In this document: in pieces, positions 1-5,162 of the stretch
Layout of the letters: each line of letters begins with the position of its first letter
Numbering within the stretch: position 1 is the first letter of the stretch
Assembly (NCBI GenBank): GCA_947259865.1
Contig: CAMYNZ010000279.1
Coordinates: 1-5,164 of the forward strand
Origin: an uncultured Desulfobacterales bacterium
Lineage (GTDB): Bacteria; Desulfobacterota; Desulfobacteria; Desulfobacterales; G020354645
Length of the DNA stretch: 5,164 bases
Direction: 5' to 3'
Notes under the pieces: generated by a model
The model's database searches: none
Told to the model about the DNA's origin: nothing
Seen by the model: the letters and a program-made list of their open reading frames with translations, nothing else
Position numbers and translations under genes: made by a program

Positions 1-2
1 TA

Positions 3-86
3 TTTGTTTCTTAAAGTTAATAATTAAGATGTGAACCTATACTCTTTGTTTCTTAAAGTTAATAATTAAGATGTGACCCTATACTC
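3..86. repeat. Two tandem copies of a 42-bp AT-rich repeat
   Basis: Positions 3-44 and 45-86 are the same 42-bp unit, differing only at 35 (A) versus 77 (C). Each unit contains a 6-bp inverted repeat, TCTTAA with TTAAGA (9-14/24-29 and 51-56/66-71), separated by a 9-base loop. Read on the minus strand, the second unit starts near GGGTCACATCTTAATTATTA. This resembles the GGGTCAxxTCTT-type sequences that I associate with REP/RAYT (IS200-like) elements, but that link rests on memory and no transposase is present here. A degraded start of a third unit may follow at 88-101. The array could continue to the left of the window. Confidence 0.85.
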
Positions 87-123
87 CTTTGCTTTCCTAA
101 ATTTAGATAAGCGTTTAAAAGGG

Positions 124-166
124 AACAGCCCTGAATCAATTGCGATAACAATGGTCCAGGGCTGTT
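124..166 (-). terminator. Probable transcription terminator hairpin after the operon
   Basis: A perfect 10-bp stem pairs AACAGCCCTG (124-133) with CAGGGCTGTT (157-166) around a 23-base loop. The loop can itself fold through ATTG (139-142) and CAAT (149-152). It lies about 36 bases past the stop codon of the binding-protein gene, where the operon should end. On the minus strand the stem is followed by CCCTTTT, an interrupted U tract. On the plus strand TTTT (165-168) runs out of the stem, so the hairpin may also work for a gene entering from the left. Confidence 0.65.
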
Positions 167-201
167 TTATCTAAAGAAATTGAAGATTTGCCGACTACTT
201 A

Positions 202-1422
202 TTATTTTATCCAGCCCGGCTTTTTGAACTTACCGTGCGGATAGGGCGTAAGCGGTGGATCGGTGTAGATCGGCTGCAACTCACCACCTTGCACCTGGTA
301 GTGCACCACTGGTGCCCCCGCTTGAGCACGCAGGACATTATCCTTATCCCACTTGATTGGACCCAGTTCGCCGACATAACCGTTTTTTTGGATATAAGCG
401 TTTACTGCTTTGAAATTATAAGCATCCCCCACTTTTTCGACTGCATGGGCCCATGCCTTAACGGCGGTATAAGCGATCCAAGCGCCGGCCGGAACCTGAT
501 GCTTGTTTAGACGCACGAACTTGTCAACCCAGGCTTGTCCCGCAGCATTGGGCGCCTTGGGTCCAGGCAGCCCGCTAGGCATCTCGCCTACGATACCATC
601 GGCAGACGTACCCAGGGCATTCACCACTTCACGAGGGGTTATGCCCCAACCTAAACTGATGATGGCGTTGGCGGGTTTTTTAAGAAACTGTTGAATGAAG
701 GTGATATTTTCCTGCCCACTAGGAATTTCTATATGGATGAGGGCCGGTTTGATCCTGCGGATCTGGGACAAAATAACGCCCCACTCGTTTGTGCCATATG
801 GCACTGTTTCCCGTTTTTTTACTTTCCAACCGGAATTTTTAAAACTTGCCTCCAGGGTGTCTCCCACTTCAAGACCCCAGGAATCGTCGGTATTGATGAT
901 CACGACCTTTTTATTAGGGTATTCGTAGGGCAGCGCCATCAACGCACGAAACATACTCTTGGCCTGCTCGATGCCCACGTCGGTGGTCTGATAAATGTTG
1001 TAATATTTTTTGGGATCTTTCTTGAAGATGTCTACAGCCGCCTGGGAGCCGTCGTCAGCAAAGAATGGCGCATCATATTTGCCATAGGCCTGAACATCCT
1101 GACCCCATCCGGCCCACCCGGCATGCACGGATGCCACATTCTTTTGGCCGCACAGATAATCGGCCGCTTGCATAACCACTTCCGGCTCAAACCCCTTGGA
1201 ATCGAAACGGATAATCTCGAGCTGTTTGCCCAGGAGACCACCCGACTCGTTGATCTCGTCAATGGCCATTTTGATGCCCTTGAAATAGTCTGCGCCGGAG
1301 CCGGCAGCCCAGCCGGTCATCGGAATCGGAACACCGACCGGTATGGTATCGGCCGCCATAGCCGCGGGGGCAAAAAACAGACAAATCGCCATGACCCATC
1401 TAAATAGACTGTTTTTTTTCAT
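202..1422 (-). CDS. Periplasmic solute-binding protein of a LIV/HAAT-family ABC importer
   Basis: This 406-residue type-1 periplasmic binding protein (LivK/LivJ-like, Peripla_BP_6 kind) captures the solute and delivers it to the LivHM channel. A signal peptide is clear: a basic start (MKKNSLFRW), a hydrophobic core at about 10-21 and an AMA|AD cleavage site near residue 23. It has no lipobox, so the mature protein is expected to be soluble in the periplasm. Family landmarks are VGVPIPMTG (29-37), the YFKGIKMAIDEINESGGLLG stretch (46-65), KKVVIINTDDSWG (171-183) and the C-terminal lobe around WIAYTAVKAW (315-324). The segment that normally carries ligand-binding Ser/Thr residues instead reads AGWAGWGQD (101-109) and FADDGSQAA (121-129). 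The substrate is therefore unclear and may not be Leu/Ile/Val. The tail is rich in Pro, Gly and Lys (PYPHGKFKKPGWIK). The start is supported by AAAGG at 1429-1433, six bases upstream. The gene ends in TAA followed directly by a second TAA. It is the last gene of the operon and may also have its own promoter. Confidence 0.95.
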   Translation of the reverse strand: MKKNSLFRWVMAICLFFAPAAMAADTIPVGVPIPMTGWAAGSGADYFKGIKMAIDEINESGGLLGKQLEIIRFDSKGFEPEVVMQAADYLCGQKNVASVHAGWAGWGQDVQAYGKYDAPFFADDGSQAAVDIFKKDPKKYYNIYQTTDVGIEQAKSMFRALMALPYEYPNKKVVIINTDDSWGLEVGDTLEASFKNSGWKVKKRETVPYGTNEWGVILSQIRRIKPALIHIEIPSGQENITFIQQFLKKPANAIISLGWGITPREVVNALGTSADGIVGEMPSGLPGPKAPNAAGQAWVDKFVRLNKHQVPAGAWIAYTAVKAWAHAVEKVGDAYNFKAVNAYIQKNGYVGELGPIKWDKDNVLRAQAGAPVVHYQVQGGELQPIYTDPPLTPYPHGKFKKPGWIK

Positions 1423-1428
1423 GTTGTA

Positions 1429-1438
1429 CCTTTCCTTT
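1429..1438 (-). promoter_or_regulatory. Doubled ribosome binding site of the binding-protein gene
   Basis: On the minus strand two AAGG-type boxes stand in tandem (AAAGGAAAGG). The nearer one, 1429-1433, lies six bases before the ATG at 1422, which is near ideal. This fixes the start codon. It also fits strong translation, as binding proteins are usually made in excess over their membrane and ATPase partners. Confidence 0.75.
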
Positions 1439-1465
1439 CGTTTAAAGTTAGAGCTGTTAGAAGTA

Positions 1466-1493
1466 AGTATAGCTACACTGTTACCTATGAAAT
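1466..1493 (-). promoter_or_regulatory. Possible internal promoter for the binding-protein gene
   Basis: The 114-base gap between livM and the binding-protein gene is much longer than the other gaps in the operon. On the minus strand it holds TATACT (1466-1471), five of six matches to the sigma-70 -10 box. Sixteen bases upstream is a weak -35-like hexamer, ATTTCA (1488-1493), with only three matches. The -10 is good and the -35 poor, so this is a candidate only. A separate promoter would allow extra production of the binding protein. Confidence 0.3.
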
Positions 1494-1536
1494 CTTGTTT
1501 GTGGCCGCCGCCGACCCTTTTTTTTGCAGGTCCGCA

Positions 1537-2502
1537 TCAGCCGGTGGGTGCATAACTTGCCGAGCGGTTTAGGAAAAGACCCATCACACCGTTCGGAAGC
1601 GCCAATACCAAAAATATCACCAAAGCACCCATGGTCACGGCTCGGTATGCGCCCAGCGGAGCCATCAGCTCGCTGCCTGCTACCACCATAAAGGCGCCCA
1701 GGATGGAGCCGGGATAATGCCCCAGACCGCCCACCAACATCATGACCATCAATATACTAAACAAGTCCAGATCTAGCATGCGGAAAGAGAGCACCCCGTA
1801 GTAATGGCCGTAGTAGGCACCGATAATGCCTGTCAGAAAAGAGGTCAGGGCAAAGACCATCAGCTTATATTTAAAAGCACTGATTCCAAGGCTCATGGCA
1901 AAATCCTGGGAATCTTTGAGGGCCAGAAAGGCTGTTCCCCAGTATGATTTTATCGTAAACATGATAATGACCGCGCAGGTGAGGGATACTAAAAGCGTTA
2001 AATAGAAAGTGGGGACTATATTAGCGGAACTGAAAGTATAACCGAATATGTTTATGGGGGGAATGGTTAGAAGACCAACGGATCCGCCGGAGCCCAGCGC
2101 AATTCCGATTTTACCCCTTAAGGTCGGCTGCAGGGCCAGATGCACGCCAAAGGTCACCAGGGCTATATAGGGCCCGGCCAGCTTTAGACAGGGCAGCCCC
2201 ACAAGAACACCCATGCCGGCGCTAAACAGACCGGCGATCAGGACGGACAACACCGGTGTCACGTGATATTCGATGGCAAGTATGCCGGAACAGTAGGCGC
2301 CCATAACGAAAAAGGCCACTTGGCCAAATGAGAAGATACCCGCGAACCCCATCATTACATCCCAACAAGAGGCCACCACGGCCCATATCAGGCACATGAC
2401 TAAAATATTCATTATGAATTTAATGTCTCCCACAAAGATGGGCAAAATCGCCATCATCCCATAGGAAACGCCAATTATAATTGCCATATGTTTTAAACGC
2501 AT
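1537..2502 (-). CDS. livM: LIV/HAAT ABC transporter permease, LivM type
   Basis: This 321-residue inner-membrane permease pairs with LivH to form the translocation path. It is strongly hydrophobic, with roughly eight to ten membrane segments. The LivM hallmarks are in order: CWDVMMGFAGIFSFGQVAFF (46-65), VGLPCLKLAGPYIALVTF (101-118), and the cytoplasmic coupling (EAA-like) loop around YWGTAFLALKDSQDFAMSLG (187-206), which docks onto the ATPases. GLGHYPGSILGAF (259-271) follows near the C terminus. The length is normal for LivM. It starts three bases after the livH stop codon, so translation is probably coupled. Upstream boxes are AGG at 2505-2507 (very close) and AAAAGG at 2513-2518 (10 bases away, inside the end of livH). 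The C terminus is short and polar, and the gene ends in TGA. Confidence 0.95.
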   Translation of the reverse strand: MRLKHMAIIIGVSYGMMAILPIFVGDIKFIMNILVMCLIWAVVASCWDVMMGFAGIFSFGQVAFFVMGAYCSGILAIEYHVTPVLSVLIAGLFSAGMGVLVGLPCLKLAGPYIALVTFGVHLALQPTLRGKIGIALGSGGSVGLLTIPPINIFGYTFSSANIVPTFYLTLLVSLTCAVIIMFTIKSYWGTAFLALKDSQDFAMSLGISAFKYKLMVFALTSFLTGIIGAYYGHYYGVLSFRMLDLDLFSILMVMMLVGGLGHYPGSILGAFMVVAGSELMAPLGAYRAVTMGALVIFLVLALPNGVMGLFLNRSASYAPTG

Positions 2503-2505
2503 GGC

Positions 2506-3411
2506 CTAATCGCCTTTTCCCATCAAACCTTGAGGCCGCAACGCAAGGGTGGCCAGCAAAAGAATAAAAAGCGCAATTATACCGTAACTCATACCGAACA
2601 ACCAGCCCACAAAAGCTTCCAGCATACCGATTATGAAGGCGGCGTAAAGGCCTCCGCGGATGGAGCCCATCCCACCAAATGCGGTAACCACCCAGGCCTT
2701 GATCATAATGGTGCCGCCGGACATGGGATTTATAAACCACTTCTGGCTCAACAAAATGCCGCCGAAACCAACCATGACCGTTGAGATGGCGAAGGTGGAA
2801 GCGAAAATTCGCTCCTTGGGGATACCCACAATTTTAGCCCCGATCGGGTTCTGGGCCACGGCCTGGACGGCCAGGCCGATACGCGTGTTGTTGAGCAACC
2901 AACCAAAAAGCAGAATGCCGCCCAGGGACATGAAAAAAATCATAAGGTCCTGGTAGGCGAACACCAGCTGGCCAACTTCAAGCGTCCCCTCCAGGATGGG
3001 GGGCAAAGATTTCATGCTCACGCCAAAGACCACCGTATAGAGGCTGGTCAGAAAAAGCGCCAGGCCCAGGGTCAACATCATGACCTTGTTTTCCCAGTCC
3101 GCTCGTTTTCTCAAAGGGGCGATCATGAGTTTTTCCAACCCGTACCCCACGGCAAACATCAGCGGCATCACAATAATCAGAACCGCCAGGTACCCGCCGA
3201 ATTGAAGGCCAAGTCCGAAGATCAAAATCCAGGCAAAATACCCCCCCATGTTAAAAAAATCTCCATAGGCGAAATTAAAGGCCTTGGTTACACCGTAGAC
3301 CAGGGTCATGCCAACGGCCATCAGAGCATAAACGGAACCGGTGGACAAACCGGCGATAATTACATCGGTGATTTCATACAGCACTAAATTGGTATCTTCA
3401 CTTATCATCAT
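2506..3411 (-). CDS. livH: LIV/HAAT ABC transporter permease, LivH type
   Basis: This 301-residue inner-membrane permease is the partner of LivM. The family signature near the N terminus is clear: GLSTGSVYALMAVGMTLVYG (21-40) followed by FNFAYGDFFNMGGYFAW (45-61). The coupling loop facing the ATPases is at about 174-200 (NNTRIGLAVQAVAQNPIGAK, then IVGIPKE). VVTAFGGMGSIRGGLYAAFI (241-260) is the usual glycine-rich stretch, and LRPQGLMGKG closes the protein, as is common in LivH. The length is typical. The start is uncertain by one codon. GAGG (3413-3416) is only one base from the ATG at 3411 but four bases from the second ATG at 3408, so translation may begin at Met2. The gene ends in TAG, three bases before livM. 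A 63-base gap with hairpin potential separates it from livF. Confidence 0.95.
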   Translation of the reverse strand: MMISEDTNLVLYEITDVIIAGLSTGSVYALMAVGMTLVYGVTKAFNFAYGDFFNMGGYFAWILIFGLGLQFGGYLAVLIIVMPLMFAVGYGLEKLMIAPLRKRADWENKVMMLTLGLALFLTSLYTVVFGVSMKSLPPILEGTLEVGQLVFAYQDLMIFFMSLGGILLFGWLLNNTRIGLAVQAVAQNPIGAKIVGIPKERIFASTFAISTVMVGFGGILLSQKWFINPMSGGTIMIKAWVVTAFGGMGSIRGGLYAAFIIGMLEAFVGWLFGMSYGIIALFILLLATLALRPQGLMGKGD

Positions 3412-3447
3412 GCCTCGGGTTTACCTATAGCAAGAAGAAACAGAATT

Positions 3448-3474
3448 AAGCGATTTTTATCTCGCTTGGAAGCG
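3448..3474 (-). other. Two mutually exclusive small hairpins between livF and livH
   Basis: AAGCGA (3448-3453) can pair with TCGCTT (3462-3467) around an 8-base loop. The CGCTT part of that arm (3463-3467) is also half of a palindrome, CGCTTGGAAGCG (3463-3474), so the two folds compete. No U tract follows on the minus strand, so this does not look like a terminator. It could tune mRNA stability or livH translation between the ATPase and permease genes, but that is inference. Confidence 0.4.
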
Positions 3475-4179
3475 TTACATACCCAAAAAAATTTCCTTCA
3501 GGTGTTCGTTGCTCAACGCCTCGTCTTTATCGCCTTCAAATGAAATTTGACCTTCTTCCATGACATAGATTCTGTCCGCCAGTTCAGCGATTTGAGGAAT
3601 ATTCTGCTCCACCAATAGGACGGTTTTTCCCTGTTCGTTGATCTGTCTGATGATGGAAAAGATCTCATGCCGCAAGCTGGGCTGAAGGCCCAAAGAGGGT
3701 TCATCGATACACAGAAAATCAGCATTGGACATCAAGCCTCTTGCCACAGCCAGCATGCGGGCCTCGCCGCCGCTCATGGTTGAGGCAAGCTGTTTGCGGC
3801 GTTCCACCAAGCGGGGGAATAGGTCGAATACCCACTCCAGAGTTTGCTTGGTCTGGGCCCGGGCATTTTTAGAGTAGGCGCCCAGCGTGAGGTTTTCCAT
3901 TACCGTCATATGGGGAAAAAGCTCGCGGTTTTCAGCAATATAGATCAGCCCCAGATTGACAATATTTTCGGTGGCTATGCCGCTGATGGGCTTGTCCTGA
4001 TAGGTGATGGTACCCTTTATGTTATCCACCAGTCCGCAGATGGATTTTAAAAGCGTACTTTTGCCATGACCGTTTGGCCCCAGCATGACGACGACCTCGC
4101 CCTGTTCGACAAAAACGGAAACGTCCAGCAGAACATGCGACTCACCGTAATATGCATTTAAATTACTGACTTTCAGCAT
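3475..4179 (-). CDS. livF: LIV/HAAT ABC transporter ATP-binding protein, LivF type
   Basis: This 234-residue cytoplasmic ATPase forms the motor dimer with LivG. Visible motifs are Walker A GPNGHGKST (34-42), the Q-loop region in its usual LivF form IAENRELFP (81-89, with Glu83 where other ABC proteins have Gln), an intact signature MSGGE (135-139), Walker B FLCIDE with Asp159 and catalytic Glu160, and SLGLQP (162-167). The switch position is VEQN (190-193), so Gln192 stands where most ABC ATPases have His. This is a normal LivF trait. The length matches the family. The ATG at 4179 lies inside the end of livG (17-base overlap), with AAGG at 4183-4186 only three bases before it, which suggests translational coupling to livG. 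The N-terminal start MLKVSNLNAYYG aligns naturally with the family. The gene ends in TAA. Confidence 0.96.
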   Translation of the reverse strand: MLKVSNLNAYYGESHVLLDVSVFVEQGEVVVMLGPNGHGKSTLLKSICGLVDNIKGTITYQDKPISGIATENIVNLGLIYIAENRELFPHMTVMENLTLGAYSKNARAQTKQTLEWVFDLFPRLVERRKQLASTMSGGEARMLAVARGLMSNADFLCIDEPSLGLQPSLRHEIFSIIRQINEQGKTVLLVEQNIPQIAELADRIYVMEEGQISFEGDKDEALSNEHLKEIFLGM

Positions 4180-4882
4180 CAGCCTTACCCAGATAACATT
4201 CGATCACCCTGGGATCGTTGCATACTTTGGCGGGTTCATCCTGGCAGATCATGCGACCGGATTCAATGCACATCAGATTTTCGGTAAGTTCGGTAAGCAC
4301 CTTCATAAAGTGCTCGATGATAATGATGGTGATTCCAAGGTCCTGGTTGATTTTGGCAATCAATGCCATGAGGCTTTTAATTTCGGTTGCATTGCAACCG
4401 GCCATGGGTTCATCCAGCATCAGAATTTTGGGTTTGGTCGCCAGGGACGCGCCAATCATTAGTTTTTTCTTGCCCAACAGGGTTAAAAGACCGGTACTTT
4501 GGAAACGTTCCTGTTCAAGATCAACAAAGCGGATCATCTCCTCCACATAGGCAGGATCAAGTCCCCCGACGGCACCGAAGCGGCTACCCACGGAAATGCT
4601 TTTCTGCACGCTGAGACTGGGAAAGGTTTGGGGGATCTGGAATGTACGCGCTATCCCGGCTTTGGCAATCCGGTAAGGCGGCATGCCTGTAATATCCCGA
4701 CCGTCAAACTCGATTTTGCCTTCGTAATTGTAAACTCCGGTGATCAGATTGAAGACAGTAGACTTACCAGCTCCATTGGGCCCTGCGATACCGAATACCT
4801 GCCCTTGGTGCACCTCAAAACTAAGATTATCCACCGCTTTCAGTTCACCGAATCGTTTGGTGACATTTAAAGCCTTGAGCAT
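4163..4882 (-). CDS. livG: LIV/HAAT ABC transporter ATP-binding protein, LivG type, degenerate signature motif
   Basis: This 239-residue cytoplasmic ATPase is the partner of LivF and the first gene of the operon. It has Walker A GPNGAGKST (34-42), Q-loop RTFQIPQTF (79-87, Gln82), Walker B ILMLDEP (153-159, Asp157 and Glu158), AGCN after it (161-164) and switch His191 in IIEHFM. The signature is abnormal. Where LivG proteins have an LSxGxx(K/R)(K/R)LEIA-type motif, this one reads LTLLGKKKLMIG (133-144), so the conserved glycine is missing or shifted by one residue. The surrounding frame is intact and the rest of the motif set is sound, so this does not look like a broken gene. The protein is somewhat shorter than E. 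coli LivG (about 255 residues). The start is supported by AAAAGG (4891-4896), eight bases upstream. The 3' end overlaps livF by 17 bases. Confidence 0.95.
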   Translation of the reverse strand: MLKALNVTKRFGELKAVDNLSFEVHQGQVFGIAGPNGAGKSTVFNLITGVYNYEGKIEFDGRDITGMPPYRIAKAGIARTFQIPQTFPSLSVQKSISVGSRFGAVGGLDPAYVEEMIRFVDLEQERFQSTGLLTLLGKKKLMIGASLATKPKILMLDEPMAGCNATEIKSLMALIAKINQDLGITIIIIEHFMKVLTELTENLMCIESGRMICQDEPAKVCNDPRVIECYLGKADAESQ

Positions 4883-4890
4883 CTTGTATA

Positions 4891-4896
4891 CCTTTT
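4891..4896 (-). promoter_or_regulatory. Ribosome binding site of livG
   Basis: AAAAGG on the minus strand lies eight bases before the ATG at 4882 and supports that start. It overlaps the TAA stop (4895-4897) of a ten-codon micro-ORF lying directly upstream, so a ribosome finishing the micro-ORF would sit on this site. Confidence 0.7.
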
Positions 4897-4927
4897 ACAA
4901 AATAAAGATAACGATCTGCTTTTTCAT
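4895..4927 (-). CDS. Possible leader peptide micro-ORF upstream of livG (MKKQIVIFIL)
   Basis: A ten-codon reading frame encodes MKKQIVIFIL, in which five of ten residues are Ile, Val or Leu. Its TAA overlaps the livG ribosome binding site. The placement and composition are what a leader peptide for a branched-chain amino acid transporter might look like. Against this, there is no proper Shine-Dalgarno (only an A-rich stretch abutting the ATG), no clear attenuator stem and U tract before livG, and AT-rich DNA easily encodes Ile and Lys by chance. It would also be untranscribed if the promoter uses the nearer TTGACA box (4933-4938). Confidence 0.2.
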   Translation of the reverse strand: MKKQIVIFIL

Positions 4928-4932
4928 CTTTT

Positions 4933-4961
4933 TGTCAAGAATTTGTTGTTATGTCAAGAAT
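4933..4961 (-). promoter_or_regulatory. Paired direct repeat with TTGACA cores upstream of livG (promoter or operator candidate)
   Basis: The 10-bp sequence ATTCTTGACA (minus strand) occurs twice, at 4952-4961 and 4933-4942, with a 19-bp period (about two helical turns). Each copy contains a perfect sigma-70 -35 hexamer, TTGACA. No good -10 box sits at the usual 16-18 base spacing. The nearest TATAAT-like hexamer, TTATCT (4906-4911), is 21 bases from the nearer box. The pair may be a -35 element plus a duplicate, or two half-sites for a regulator on the same face of the DNA. This is the most likely region for the operon promoter. Confidence 0.35.
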
Positions 4962-4984
4962 GTTGCAAGTAGTAATGGCATTTG

Positions 4985-5001
4985 CGGGTAAGTGTGACCC
5001 G
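4985..5001 (-). other. Short hairpin in the operon upstream region
   Basis: CGGGT (4985-4989) and ACCCG (4997-5001) form a perfect 5-bp GC-rich stem with a 7-base loop. No U tract follows on either strand. It could be part of the leader RNA or an operator dyad, or chance. The surrounding 4962-5056 stretch shows no gene or other clear signal. Confidence 0.25.
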
Positions 5002-5044
5002 ACAGCCTCATACCGGCTTATTTTGTGAAGCGCCTTTCAATGGG

Positions 5045-5162
5045 TGACACCGTTTCCACGGCTTGTCTGCCTCCGGCACGGCTTGTCTGCCTCCGGCACG
5101 GCTTGTCTGCCTCTGGCACGGCTTGTCTGCCTCCGGCACGGCTTGGAGGATACCCGGTGTCA
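5045..5162. repeat. 8-bp inverted repeat bracketing the GC-rich tandem array
   Basis: TGACACCG (5045-5052) and CGGTGTCA (5155-5162) are perfect inverted copies lying on either side of the 20-bp repeat array, 102 bases apart. The right copy ends two bases from the edge of the window. The arrangement could be the ends of a small mobile or structured repeat element, or the closing stem of a folded RNA. No target-site duplication can be judged because the right flank is cut off. Confidence 0.55.
5057..5145. repeat. Tandem array of a GC-rich 20-bp unit, about 4.4 copies
   Basis: The unit GCTTGTCTGCCTCCGGCACG is repeated exactly at 5061-5080, 5081-5100, 5101-5120 and 5121-5140, with four matching bases before and five after. 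The only difference is C to T at 5114 in the third copy. Each unit contains TGCC-TCC-GGCA, a 4-bp hairpin with a 3-base loop, and the single substitution falls in that loop. The unit is 14/20 G+C, unlike the AT-rich operon leader beside it. A 20-bp period is not a multiple of three, and no reading frame of note runs through it, so it is not a coding repeat. Confidence 0.95.

Noticed and set aside
97..106. A 10-bp palindrome CTAAATTTAG between the 42-bp repeats and the terminator
   Set aside because: A short AT-rich palindrome is common by chance and nothing around it suggests an operator.
691..1407. A 238-codon open frame on the plus strand opposite the binding-protein gene
   Set aside because: It lies wholly antisense to a clear, complete gene with signal peptide and family motifs. 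Its own translation has no recognisable domain, and it has no convincing ribosome site.
4448..4492. Frameshift in livG as the cause of the odd signature motif
   Set aside because: Sequence on both sides aligns with the family in one frame (DLEQERF before, KPKILMLDEP after), and two compensating shifts would be needed. True divergence is simpler.
4218..4870. Several plus-strand open frames of 75-123 codons opposite livG
   Set aside because: They are antisense shadows of a well-supported ATPase gene, overlap each other in different frames and resemble no protein family.
4965..4990. A sigma-54-like site (TGCCA...TTGCA on the minus strand) upstream of livG
   Set aside because: The -24 GG is replaced by CC and the spacing to the -12 GC does not fit together with the TG, so the invariant dinucleotide rule fails.
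4948..5008. A 20-codon frame starting ATGAGGCTG upstream of livG on the minus strand
   Set aside because: It has no ribosome binding site, no recognisable composition, and may lie upstream of the transcription start.
5057..5145. The 20-bp tandem array as a CRISPR array
   Set aside because: The repeat units are contiguous with no unique spacers between them, and 20 bp is too short.
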